Shown here: in pieces, positions 9,140 through 17,877 of the stretch
Numbering within the stretch: the first letter of the stretch is position 1
How the letters are laid out: every line of letters starts with the position of its first letter
Assembly: GCF_001724135.1 (NCBI RefSeq)
Contig: NZ_MEDS01000001.1
Coordinates: forward strand, 62,001 to 126,000
Length of the DNA: 64,000 nt
Reading direction: 5' to 3'
From: Comamonas sp. SCN 65-56
GTDB taxonomy: Bacteria; Pseudomonadota; Gammaproteobacteria; Burkholderiales; Burkholderiaceae_C
The notes under the pieces: generated by a model
Databases searched by the model: none
Told to the model about the DNA's origin: nothing
Seen by the model: the letters and a program-made list of their open reading frames with translations, nothing else
Translations under genes and position numbers: made by a program

Positions 9140-10009
9140 TCAGCGCAACACCACTACCGGCACGCTGCACAGCCGCAGCAGCGCAGTCGTGGTACTGCCC
9201 ACGATGAGCTGGCGGATTCGCGAGTGACCGTAGGCGCCGAGCACCAGCAGCGCATTGCCCAGGCTGTCCATCAGCGGCGGAATCACCTCTTCGGGCAAAC
9301 CCTGCAACATGCGGCTGGTCACTGCAAACCCGGCATCGGCCAGCTGTGTCTGTGCGGCGCGCAAGCGCTCTTGCAGTCGCGCGGGGCAATCGCCTGCCAT
9401 CACGAGCTGCGCGGGCATGCCTTTCAAAAGCGGGCTGCGTGCGACGGCAGCGACCGCGCGGTCAGCCGTCGGGCTGCCGTCGTAGGCCACGACGAAGTGT
9501 TCGGGCGCGGTAAACGGCACGGCGTCCATCACCATCACCGGCTGGCGCAGGTTGCGTACGGCGGCCTCGATGCGATGGTCCAGCCGCAGCTTGCGCGCCG
9601 TGGCGGGGCGGCGGTTGCTGCCCAGCACAAAAAGACGTGCGCTCGGCTCCTGCGTCAGCAGCACGTCGATCAGGTCACCCTGGCGCAGCAGCGTCTGCAT
9701 CTGCGGCACGGATTCCTGGCAGACGCGCGAGCGCGCCTCGTCGAGCATGCACTGCGCAGCCTCCTGCGCCACCTTGGCGCGCTCTTCATCCAGATCGGAA
9801 AGGCGCTGCAGCAGCAAGTCTTGCGCACCCATGCCCAGCACGCCGCTGTAGTCGCCCACCGCCGCGGCGGGTTCGGGCCGCTCCAGCGTGTGCAAGAGCG
9901 TGAGCGGCGCGCCCAGGCGCTGCGCAGCCCAGCAGGCGCCATCGACCACGGCAGGGGTGGTGTTCAAGCCATCGAGGCAGGCATAGACGGTATCGGGAGT
10001 GGCAGGCAT
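9140..10009 (-). CDS. tandem universal stress protein (two UspA domains)
   Basis: A 289-residue cytoplasmic protein with two UspA domains (about residues 1-145 and 150-289). The second ends with the ATP-binding-type motif GAYGHSRIRQLIVGSTTTAL and a typical final strand VPVVVLR, so the domain is complete. Members of this family bind nucleotides and protect cells during stress; no specific role can be read here. The ATG at 10009 begins MPATPDTVYACLDG, where the first Usp strand starts; an in-frame extension of 72 residues upstream has no Usp similarity. It sits at the left edge of the accessory region. Confidence 0.85.
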   Translation of the reverse strand: MPATPDTVYACLDGLNTTPAVVDGACWAAQRLGAPLTLLHTLERPEPAAAVGDYSGVLGMGAQDLLLQRLSDLDEERAKVAQEAAQCMLDEARSRVCQESVPQMQTLLRQGDLIDVLLTQEPSARLFVLGSNRRPATARKLRLDHRIEAAVRNLRQPVMVMDAVPFTAPEHFVVAYDGSPTADRAVAAVARSPLLKGMPAQLVMAGDCPARLQERLRAAQTQLADAGFAVTSRMLQGLPEEVIPPLMDSLGNALLVLGAYGHSRIRQLIVGSTTTALLRLCSVPVVVLR

Positions 10010-10175
10010 GGCGGCTTGTGCTTGGCTGGAAGAGACGCCTCCTAGTGTCGCAGCCTCTGCGCGAGACGCAAGCGGGGTATCCCTGCCGTATTGTTTCAAA
10101 GCACCATGGCAGGTAGTCTTCCCGTAGCGCAGCCATGCGCAGATGGCCAGCGCTTTCCGTGCGGCATGGCAGTTT

Positions 10176-11177
10176 TCAGGCTGGTGCCTGATAGCACGCA
10201 TGCGCCTCGGCAATTTTCCCGGCAATCTGCTTGCGCAAAGTCAGAGGCTTCAGCACCTCGATACCTGCTCCCTGGCTGAGAATCCACCACGTCAGCTGCC
10301 AAGTGTCGCGCACGGTCGCGCTCAGCGTGTGGCCCTTCAACGCCTGGTCTTGCGACAAGGGTGTTTCCGCCAGGATGCGCAGCAATTCATCGCTGGCCCG
10401 TGCCTTCAGGCGGATCGTGCGCTCACCGCCAAACTGCAATGCGCCCTGGCGGATATAGGCTTGAAACTCAAAACCCGCAGGCTGGCGCGCGGGCTCCTCG
10501 GTCAGGGTCGCCTCGCGGATACGGTGCATGGCGTACAGCCGCACGTCTTCGTAATCCCAGGCCGTGGCAACGAGGTAGCTCACCGCTCCCCGGTTGACCA
10601 GGCCCAGCGGGTGCAGCCGCATGGGCGTCGGCGCTTTGGCATCTTGCCCCAGGTAGCTCACCTCAAGCTGGCGCTCTCGCAGCAAACCCTCGTGCACGGC
10701 TTCCACTACCTCGTCCGCCAGCTGGGCGGGTTGCAGGGGCAGGCTAGGCAGCACCGTCGCCACTTTCTTGAGCCAACTCGCACGGGCATTGCCCGGGCTC
10801 AGGCTGTCCAGCTTCTTGCGCGCCAGATCAAAGCGCGGCTGCAGCGCAGCGAGCAGGGAAGGCGGCAGCAAAGGCTTCAAGGTGTCGTGCACTAGGGTCA
10901 GGGAAAGCGCCTCGGCCAGGGTCACGGCGGGTAGATCGACGCTGGCTCCCTGCGGCCATTTCCAGCCGTAGGGCAGACTGGTTTCGTTGCACTCCAGGTG
11001 AAAGGCCTCGTACAGCTCCCACAAATCCCGCTCCACTTGCCGCTTGCTGACCTTGAACCCCACGGCATTCAGATCCTGCGTCAGTTCGGCGGCGGTCTTC
11101 CCCGTACCTCGGGAAGGCAGCAGCTTGAGCAGTTCCCATTGGCGGGCGAGGGTGCGGCGTGTAGTCGTGGCGGGCAT
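10176..11177 (-). CDS. WYL-domain transcriptional regulator
   Basis: A 333-residue regulator with an N-terminal winged-helix region (about residues 1-80: RQWELLKLLPSRGTGKTAAE, then SKRQVERDLWEL), a central WYL domain (about 145-225, including LEVSYLGQD and HPLGLVNRGAVSYLVA) and a C-terminal WCX-type extension. WYL proteins sense ligands, often nucleic acids or nucleotides, and several (BrxR, CapW) repress phage-defence operons. The gene is divergent from the operon starting at 11320 with 142 bases between, a layout expected for its repressor. Start chosen at ATG 11177, where the wHTH begins; the long upstream extension is antisense to the next gene. Confidence 0.88.
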   Translation of the reverse strand: MPATTTRRTLARQWELLKLLPSRGTGKTAAELTQDLNAVGFKVSKRQVERDLWELYEAFHLECNETSLPYGWKWPQGASVDLPAVTLAEALSLTLVHDTLKPLLPPSLLAALQPRFDLARKKLDSLSPGNARASWLKKVATVLPSLPLQPAQLADEVVEAVHEGLLRERQLEVSYLGQDAKAPTPMRLHPLGLVNRGAVSYLVATAWDYEDVRLYAMHRIREATLTEEPARQPAGFEFQAYIRQGALQFGGERTIRLKARASDELLRILAETPLSQDQALKGHTLSATVRDTWQLTWWILSQGAGIEVLKPLTLRKQIAGKIAEAHACYQAPA

Positions 11178-11241
11178 GAAATAGCAGTCGTGCAGATGTT
11201 GCGACGTATTTTGACGCCAGCCCCACCACAATGGGAAGTGT

Positions 11242-11267
11242 TCTGGTTGTTTCCTCCCTCTGGTTGT
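11242..11267. promoter_or_regulatory. candidate operator: 9-bp direct repeat between WYL gene and divergent operon
   Basis: TCTGGTTGT occurs at 11242-11250 and again at 11259-11267, a 17-base period, in the middle of the 142-base divergent spacer. A regulator acting on one or both promoters would be expected to bind here. The only evidence is the repeat and its position. Confidence 0.35.
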
Positions 11268-11319
11268 GTTCATGCCTATGGATTCAGTCATTATTTGAAG
11301 ATCAAGCGAAGGAGTGACG

Positions 11320-11808
11320 ATGTTTGAGCCCAAGGTCTTGCTGAATGAATTTCCCTGGGTACCGCCCGAGCGACGCCTTGGCCGCTTTGGCCCGATGCCG
11401 CCCAGAAAACCCGAACTCAGAACGCCTGCCCTGTGGTTGACCCGCAACCAAGGCGGCGAGCTGTTCTTGGTCAACACGAGTGGCGAGCGCCTGGAGGAAG
11501 TGCATGCATCACCCGTCGGGTTTATCACCTGCGACGAAGAAGTTTCAACCGTCCAGGGCGGAGAGATCACCTACCGCGATGTGCCTGACGGTGCCGCGGT
11601 GAAGGTCGATGAATACGACGACTATTTAGACCTCGATTACGTCCTCGGCATGCAAGTGCGCATTCGCTCGCCGCAGCACACCCATCTGAAGCTGCAGTAC
11701 CTGGGGGGCAAAGGCGGGATCAAGGAGGTGGTGCTGCTCTGGGCCAACGGAGACGTGGGCAAGGATGTGCAAATTTTCTCGCCAGCGGACGATCAAGGTC
11801 AGGCATGA
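11320..11808 (+). CDS. hypothetical protein, first gene of the nuclease-helicase operon
   Basis: A 162-residue protein that I do not recognise. It is soluble, with no signal peptide or membrane segment. The N-terminus is proline- and arginine-rich (FPWVPPERRLGRFGPMPPRK), and the rest alternates short hydrophobic runs with turns, suggesting a beta-rich fold; a notably acidic patch VDEYDDYLDLDYV lies near residue 100. The ATG at 11320 follows AAGGAG by five bases; a GTG two codons upstream is less well placed. It is divergent from the WYL regulator and 83 bases before the AddB-like nuclease gene, so it is probably part of that system. Confidence 0.7.
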   Translation: MFEPKVLLNEFPWVPPERRLGRFGPMPPRKPELRTPALWLTRNQGGELFLVNTSGERLEEVHASPVGFITCDEEVSTVQGGEITYRDVPDGAAVKVDEYDDYLDLDYVLGMQVRIRSPQHTHLKLQYLGGKGGIKEVVLLWANGDVGKDVQIFSPADDQGQA

Positions 11809-11891
11809 GCGACGACGCACAGCAGCCCCACGCCGCTCGTTAGACTGCACCGAGGACAGGGACAGAGCCGACCCGGCGATACATCACAACA

Positions 11892-14558
11892 ATGGATGGA
11901 ACCATGCAACTGCGTGTGGGATTGCACCTCGATGGGCAGCGCGGCGATGCCGTCGTGCCCGAGCTGGACGCACAGACGACGGGGCCGCTGGGCCTGCTCA
12001 ATGTGCTGGAAACACAGTTGGGCCTGCTGCGCCAGGAGCCCAGCGCCTCGGACCGGGTCTTGCAGTACCGCGAGGCGCTCAAGCGCCTCGATGGCCCTGC
12101 GCGCTTTTATCACCGCAGTTTCGCAGTCGATGAACTGGGCACTGCGGCCACCCTGCTGGCGTGGCGCGACCTGTGGCATCTGCATGGCTGGGGCGACGCC
12201 ACTCCGCCGGCGCTTGCCGCAGCGCCATCGCGGCGCTTGCGCGATATGGCGGCCGTCGAAGCCGAGGTGGCCGGCCAGCTCGCCCTGGGTATCGGCGAGC
12301 GACTGGCGCAGGTCGTGCTGGCCATGCAGACCATGGCGCCACGCATTGGCAGGCTGGCGCTGTGCGAACCACTGGCGGATTGGCCACTGGCCTGGCAGCG
12401 TGTGCTGGCCCGGCTGCGCCCGATCGAGTCCCGGCAAAACGCCTTCGAGCCCGTGCCGGGTGCCAGCTTGCTGGCCGATCTCCAGCGGGCGGTGCTCGCG
12501 CCCGCCGGCAGCGGTGCGGGCCGACGCCTGCGCTGGCGTGACGATGGCAGCGTGCGTGTGTTGCAGGCCGAAACCGGATGGCTGGCCGCCCGGCACCTGG
12601 CCCAGTGGCTGCACGCCGAGCCTATGGACACCGTGCTGTGCGCGCCCAGCGTCGGGGTGCTTGACGAGGTGCTGGCGGCGGCCACCCTGGCGCGCCAGGG
12701 ATTCAAGGAGCCCAGCGCCTTCCGCCCCGCGCTGCAGGTATTGCCGCTGGTGCTGGGGCAGTTGTGGCGGCCGCTGGATCTGTATGGCCTGCTGCAATTT
12801 TTGACGCATCCCATCTGCCCCGTGCCACGCGCGGCCCGCGTTCGGCTGGCCCGCATGCTGGCGCAGTCTCCAGGCATCGGCCACGGCCCGGCGTGGGAGC
12901 GCGCCCTGGCCGACATCGAGGCCGATTGCCCGGCCAGCGGCGCCGACTGGCCGCAGGTGCGCGAGCGCATCCGCCTGTGGGTGGAGCCCGAGCGCCATGA
13001 CCCGGTGCAGGGCGTCCCGCTGGCGGTGCTGGGCGAGCGGCTGCAGGCCCTGGCCCAGCATTTCCAGGGGCGGCTGCGCGACGCCGACCCGGCACGCCAG
13101 TTGGCCTTCAACAGCGGCCTGGCGCAGGTGCTGACCTTGCAGCGCGCCTTGCGGGCGCTGGCCTTGCAGGGCGACACGCGCATCGGCGCGCAGCCCCTGC
13201 AGACCCTGCTGGCGCAGGCCACGGCGCAAGGCAGTCCCAACCCCTTGCTTGCCGCCCAGGCGGGCGCGTGCCGTGCCATTACGCACCCGGCTGCAGCCGT
13301 CGATGCGGCGCAGCAGGTGATCTGGTGGCAGTTGCAGGCACCGGGTGATACAGCGCCTTACCCGTGGTCTCGTGCCGAAATCGCGGCGCTGAGCCAGGCC
13401 GGTATCGTCCTGCCGGATATGGAACTCCTGCTCGCGCGCGAGGCGCGAAGCTGGCTGCAGCCGCTGTTGGCCGCGCGCGAGCGGCTGGTGCTGGTGCTGC
13501 CCCCGCCCGGTGCCGAGGTACACCCGGTTTGGCTGCTGCTGGAGTCCCTGTTTGAAGGCGGCCACGCGCCCCGCGTTGAGGCACTGGAAGACAGCCTGCG
13601 CGATGAGCGGCTGCCTGTGCTGGCCCACCAGCCGCTGCCGCAGCGGCGGCGCTGGTGGCAGTTGCCAGCAGGTATTTTGGTGCCGCCACGCGAGACCGAA
13701 TCGTTTTCCAGCCTGGAATCCCTGCTGTTCAACCCGTTTCAGTGGGTGCTCAAGTACCCGGCCGCGCTCAACCCCAGCAGCGTTCTGGATGTCAGCGACG
13801 GCGTCCTGCTGTACGGCAACCTCTCGCACCATCTGGTTGAGCGCTACGTGCAGCAGCCCATGGCCCTCACGCAGGCCGACGCGGCATTCGAGACGTGGTT
13901 CAGCGCCGCATTCGACGAACTGGTGACCCAGGAAGGCGCTGTGCTGCAGATGCCGGGCCGCCAGGAAGAACTGGCCGCGCTGCGGCGCAAGCTCAAATTC
14001 GCGCTGACGCGCCTGCGCAGCCAGTGGCGCTCGGCGCAGGTGGTGTCCGTGGTGGCTGAAGAAAAACTTCAGGGCCACTTCGTCGGCGGCGAGATCACCG
14101 GCTTCGGCGACCTGCTGGTCACGCGCCAGGACGGCGCGCAGGCCATCATCGACATGAAGTGGGGTGCCAAAAGCTATGTTGACAAGCTGGCCGGCAATCG
14201 CCACCTGCAACTGGCCATCTACGGCGAGCTGCTGCGCCAGCAGACCGGGCGCTGGCCCCAGTTGGCCTATTTCTCGCTCAGCAAGGGCGAGCTGCTGGCG
14301 ACTGACCCGCACTTCTTCCCTGAAGCCAGGGTGGTGCGCCGACAGGCCGACATGCAGGACGAAGGGCCGGCCCAGTTGTGGCAGCGCTTTCTGGTCAGTT
14401 GGCAGCGGCGCCGCCAGCAGCTCGACGGGGGCCAGATCGAGGTCGTGCTGGACGATGCGGCCGACGCCGATCCGCCCGAGGATGGCCTGGCGCCCGAGGC
14501 GCTGAACCCGGCCTACAACGATTACCTGACGCTGGCCGGCTGGGAGCAAGACCAATGA
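11892..14558 (+). CDS. AddB-like PD-(D/E)XK nuclease family protein
   Basis: An 888-residue protein with a RecB-type nuclease domain at its C-terminus: Asp740 in GFGDLLV, then Asp754 and Lys756 in IIDMKW, followed by the helix HLQLAIYGELLRQQTG that places the QxxxY motif. The preceding region has the look of an inactivated UvrD-like helicase, as in AddB, but no Walker A motif is visible near the N-terminus and no cysteine set for an iron-sulfur cluster surrounds the nuclease. It ends in ATGA shared with the helicase gene, so the two products probably form a complex comparable to AddAB. Annotated start ATG 11892; an ATG four codons later (11904) is possible. Confidence 0.85.
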   Translation: MDGTMQLRVGLHLDGQRGDAVVPELDAQTTGPLGLLNVLETQLGLLRQEPSASDRVLQYREALKRLDGPARFYHRSFAVDELGTAATLLAWRDLWHLHGWGDATPPALAAAPSRRLRDMAAVEAEVAGQLALGIGERLAQVVLAMQTMAPRIGRLALCEPLADWPLAWQRVLARLRPIESRQNAFEPVPGASLLADLQRAVLAPAGSGAGRRLRWRDDGSVRVLQAETGWLAARHLAQWLHAEPMDTVLCAPSVGVLDEVLAAATLARQGFKEPSAFRPALQVLPLVLGQLWRPLDLYGLLQFLTHPICPVPRAARVRLARMLAQSPGIGHGPAWERALADIEADCPASGADWPQVRERIRLWVEPERHDPVQGVPLAVLGERLQALAQHFQGRLRDADPARQLAFNSGLAQVLTLQRALRALALQGDTRIGAQPLQTLLAQATAQGSPNPLLAAQAGACRAITHPAAAVDAAQQVIWWQLQAPGDTAPYPWSRAEIAALSQAGIVLPDMELLLAREARSWLQPLLAARERLVLVLPPPGAEVHPVWLLLESLFEGGHAPRVEALEDSLRDERLPVLAHQPLPQRRRWWQLPAGILVPPRETESFSSLESLLFNPFQWVLKYPAALNPSSVLDVSDGVLLYGNLSHHLVERYVQQPMALTQADAAFETWFSAAFDELVTQEGAVLQMPGRQEELAALRRKLKFALTRLRSQWRSAQVVSVVAEEKLQGHFVGGEITGFGDLLVTRQDGAQAIIDMKWGAKSYVDKLAGNRHLQLAIYGELLRQQTGRWPQLAYFSLSKGELLATDPHFFPEARVVRRQADMQDEGPAQLWQRFLVSWQRRRQQLDGGQIEVVLDDAADADPPEDGLAPEALNPAYNDYLTLAGWEQDQ

Positions 14559-17500
14559 GCCTGACTTTCATCAGTGCCGGCGCGGGCAGCGGCAAGACCC
14601 ACACGCTGATGCAGACCCTGGGTGGGCTGCTTGAAAGCGCCGAAATTCGCGCCAGCGGCGTGATTGCCACCACCTTCACCAAGAAGGCCGCCACCGAGCT
14701 GCGCGAGCGCGTGCGCCAGCACCTGCTGGGCGCGGGGCGTGTCGATCTGGCCAACGCCATGGGGCAGGCGCGCATAGGCACCGTCAACAGCGTTTGCGGC
14801 AGCCTGTTGCAGCGCTTTGCCTTTGAAGCCGGCATGGCCACGCGCCAGCAGGTGCTGGACGAAGCGCAGACCGCGCAACTGGTGCGCGAAGCCATCGAGA
14901 TGGCGACGAGCAGCGAGCAGGCGCAGGCTGTGTCCGACCTGGCCGACCGCCTTGGCATTCAGGAGTGGTCCAAAGACATCGAGGCATTGGTCGCGCAGGC
15001 GCGTGGCAACGACATCGATCCGGCCAGCTTGCCCGAATTCGCCCGGCGCAATGCCGATGACCTGCTGGCGCACTTCCCGGCGCCGCTGCGGACAACACTG
15101 ACGGACGACCTCGCCACGCAGATGCGGCGCACGCTGCCCGAGCTGCGCGCCGCCGCCGGCAAATCTACAGTCAAAAAGACCCAGGAATACGTCACGCAAC
15201 TGGAGCAGTTCGCGCACACCCTTGGCCAGGGTGTCGCCCCGTGGTCGAAGTGGGTGGCGCTGTCCAAACAGGCACCCGAGAAAGGTTTGCTGCCCTTGAG
15301 CGAGCCCATCCAGATGTTGGCCCGCGCCTGCGACGCGCACCCGCAGCTGCATGCCGACATCCGGGACTACCTGCAACGCATGTTCGGCATCTGCGCCGAG
15401 GCCCTGGAGCATTACCGGGCGCGCAAGCTGGCCCTGGGCGTGGTGGACTTCACCGACCAGGAACACCTGCTGCTCAAGCTGCTGGACGACCCCGACGTGG
15501 CCGCCGTGCTGCGCGACGAGCTTGATCTGCTGCTGGTGGACGAGTTCCAGGACACCAGCCCGATCCAGCTCGCGCTGTTCCTCAAGCTCTCCAGCCTGGC
15601 CCGGCACACCTATTGGGTGGGCGACATCAAGCAGGCGATCTACGGCTTTCGGGGCAGCGACACCGAGCTGATGCAGGCCATCGTGGCCGCCTTGCCCGGC
15701 ATGGGCGGCACCAGCCGCATCCTGAACGGCTCCTGGCGCTCGCGCCCGGCGCTGGTTGATCTGGCCAACCAGATCTTCGTGCCGGCCTTCGCCCCCATGC
15801 TGGCCGCTGAGCAGGTGGCGCTGGAGCCCCGGCGGCCCGAAACCACGGCCAACCCCGCCCTGTGCCGCTGGAAGCTGGGCGGCCAGAACGTCGATGAAAT
15901 CTCCGAATCACTGGCGGGTGGCGTGCAGCGCCTGCTGGCCAGCGGCCTGCAAATACCCGCCAAGGGAACGGAAACGCTGGGCCCACTGAAAGCCAGCGAC
16001 GTGGCGATTTTGTGCCGCTCCAACGATGCGGTGACCCGTGTTGCAGTCAGCCTGCGGCGCGCTGGCGTGGCTGCTGCCACCGCGCAGCCTGGCCTGCTGG
16101 CGACACCCGAGGCCACACTGGCCCTGGCCTGCCTGCGCCGCCTGAACGACCCGGCCGACACCGTGGCCACGGCCGAAATCCTGTCGCTGGCCGATGGCCT
16201 GGAGCCCGAGGATTGGCTGGCCGACCGGCTGGCCTACCTGCAGCAGGGCGGCCGCCGATCGGCATGGTGCGAAAGCGGCGAGCAGGCCCACCCCCTGGTT
16301 GCCCTGCTGGCCGCGCTGCGAAGCGAGCTGCCGCTGCTGACCCCGCACGAAGCCCTGCGAAGGGTCATGGCCGCCTGCGACCTGCCCAAGCGGGTGCTGC
16401 GCTGGCAACAGGATCAAGCCGTGGCCCGCACGCGCCTGGCCAATCTGGACGCCTTGCTTGGCATGGCCGCGCAGTACGAGGACAGCTGTCGTGGCACCCG
16501 GCAGGCCGCCACCATCTCGGGGCTGCTGCTTTGGCTGCGCGCCCAGGCCGAGACCGACGAGGACGCCCTGGCCCAGCCGGGCGTGGACGCCGTGCGCGTG
16601 CTGACCCACCACGGTGCCAAAGGCCTGGAGTGGCCCGTGGTCATCCTCACTGACCTGGACAAGGAGCCGCGCAGCCGCCTGTGGGGCATCTCTACCCTGT
16701 CACCACAAGGGGTGGATGCGGCCAGCCCGCTGCGCGGGCGCTTCATCCGCTACTGGCCCTGGCCTTTTGGCAAGCAGGCCAGCGGCATCGCCGTAAAGGA
16801 CGCGGTGGACGCATCCGACCTGGCGCGCGCGTTTGCCAACGCTGCCTTGGCCGAAGAACAGCGCCTGCTCTACGTCAGCATGACGCGCCCGCGCGAAATC
16901 CTGGTGCTGGCGCTGAAAGACAAGGCCAAAACCCAGGCCTGGCTCGATGGCCTGGGCGCGCCCTGGCTGCTGGAAGGCGATGAGGCCGCCACCGCGCTGC
17001 CCCTGCCTGCGGGCAGCTCGGTGCCCTGCCAGACCTGGCAACTGGAGGGGCCAGCAACCCAAGTGGCGCAGCCGGACGACGGCACCCACCCGCTGCATTC
17101 GCCGTCCGAGCTGCCAGCCCGTGAGCATCTGCCTTTGTTCTTCAACCCATCGGGCGTGGCACCCAGTGAAGGCCGCATGCTGGAGCAGGTGCAGGTGGGC
17201 GAGCGCATCACCGTGGCCACGCAGGGCGTGGACTGGGGCGTGCTCGGCAGTGCGATCCACGCCTGCCTGGCGGCCAGCTTTACCGATAAGGCGGGCGCAT
17301 GGCTGTCCGAGCCATCGGTGGCGCGGGTGCTTGGTGGCTTTCAGGTCGGCGCCCAGGTTGAAGCTGCGGCTGTCCTGCAGCAAATCCGCGCCTTCCATGC
17401 CTGGATGGCCCAGTGCTGGCCCGGCTGCACCGCCCGCGCCGAAGTCCCCGTCAAGGCCCTGCTGCCCAACGGCCAGATCCTCAATGGCCGCATCGACCTG

Positions 17501-17701
17501 CTGCTGGACACGCCGCAGGGATTCATCCTGATCGACCACAAGTCATCGCCGCACGAAAGCAGGCAGTGGGGCGAGCTGGCAGGCCGCTACCAGGGGCAAT
17601 TGGCGGCCTATGCGGACGCCATTGAACGGGCAACCGGCCACCCTGTGCTGGAGCAGTGGCTGTGGCTGGCGGTGGCGGGTGGGGCTGTGCGGTGCGGGTA
17701 A
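14555..17701 (+). CDS. AddA-like UvrD/REP helicase with C-terminal nuclease domain
   Basis: A 1048-residue SF1A helicase-nuclease. Walker A is at the extreme N-terminus (AGAGSGKT, Lys14), motif Ia is TTFTKKAATEL, Walker B is DEFQDTS (Asp329, Glu330), followed by GDIKQAIYGFRG, and motif VI is LLYVSMTRPR. The C-terminal PD-(D/E)XK nuclease shows Asp981 (GRIDLLLD), Asp994 and Lys996 (LIDHKSS) and a QLAAY motif. This is the AddA/RecB domain order. Start overlaps the AddB-like gene by ATGA. It could be a host recombination exonuclease, but the company of a WYL regulator and a GmrSD-like protein suggests a defence role; that is inference. Confidence 0.9.
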   Translation: MSLTFISAGAGSGKTHTLMQTLGGLLESAEIRASGVIATTFTKKAATELRERVRQHLLGAGRVDLANAMGQARIGTVNSVCGSLLQRFAFEAGMATRQQVLDEAQTAQLVREAIEMATSSEQAQAVSDLADRLGIQEWSKDIEALVAQARGNDIDPASLPEFARRNADDLLAHFPAPLRTTLTDDLATQMRRTLPELRAAAGKSTVKKTQEYVTQLEQFAHTLGQGVAPWSKWVALSKQAPEKGLLPLSEPIQMLARACDAHPQLHADIRDYLQRMFGICAEALEHYRARKLALGVVDFTDQEHLLLKLLDDPDVAAVLRDELDLLLVDEFQDTSPIQLALFLKLSSLARHTYWVGDIKQAIYGFRGSDTELMQAIVAALPGMGGTSRILNGSWRSRPALVDLANQIFVPAFAPMLAAEQVALEPRRPETTANPALCRWKLGGQNVDEISESLAGGVQRLLASGLQIPAKGTETLGPLKASDVAILCRSNDAVTRVAVSLRRAGVAAATAQPGLLATPEATLALACLRRLNDPADTVATAEILSLADGLEPEDWLADRLAYLQQGGRRSAWCESGEQAHPLVALLAALRSELPLLTPHEALRRVMAACDLPKRVLRWQQDQAVARTRLANLDALLGMAAQYEDSCRGTRQAATISGLLLWLRAQAETDEDALAQPGVDAVRVLTHHGAKGLEWPVVILTDLDKEPRSRLWGISTLSPQGVDAASPLRGRFIRYWPWPFGKQASGIAVKDAVDASDLARAFANAALAEEQRLLYVSMTRPREILVLALKDKAKTQAWLDGLGAPWLLEGDEAATALPLPAGSSVPCQTWQLEGPATQVAQPDDGTHPLHSPSELPAREHLPLFFNPSGVAPSEGRMLEQVQVGERITVATQGVDWGVLGSAIHACLAASFTDKAGAWLSEPSVARVLGGFQVGAQVEAAAVLQQIRAFHAWMAQCWPGCTARAEVPVKALLPNGQILNGRIDLLLDTPQGFILIDHKSSPHESRQWGELAGRYQGQLAAYADAIERATGHPVLEQWLWLAVAGGAVRCG

Positions 17702-17703
17702 AG

Positions 17704-17721
17704 TGAGATTTGACGATCTCA
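17704..17721 (+). terminator. short hairpin after the helicase gene
   Basis: TGAGAT-TTGACG-ATCTCA forms a six-base stem with a six-base loop three bases after the helicase stop codon. There is no T-run, so it is at best a weak terminator or mRNA-end stabiliser. The remainder of the 176-base spacer to 17877 shows nothing recognisable apart from the GGGGA ribosome binding site of the next gene. Confidence 0.3.
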
Positions 17722-17877
17722 ACTCCGAAGTGCAACACCAGTAGTTGAAAATCAATGGGTCGTAGTCGAGTCTTTCTCGCTGATGACAGCCATGATGCGC
17801 TTGGAAACTTGGTAGGGGCTGCCTGTAAGCAGCACTGTAGAGATCACTCGTAAAGTTCAAATAAGGGGAAATCACGT

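Noticed and set aside
11799-14555. Minus-strand open frame antisense to the AddB-like gene (918 codons)
   Set aside because: Composition is Gln/His/Arg-rich as expected for antisense GC-rich DNA; the plus frame has the nuclease motifs.
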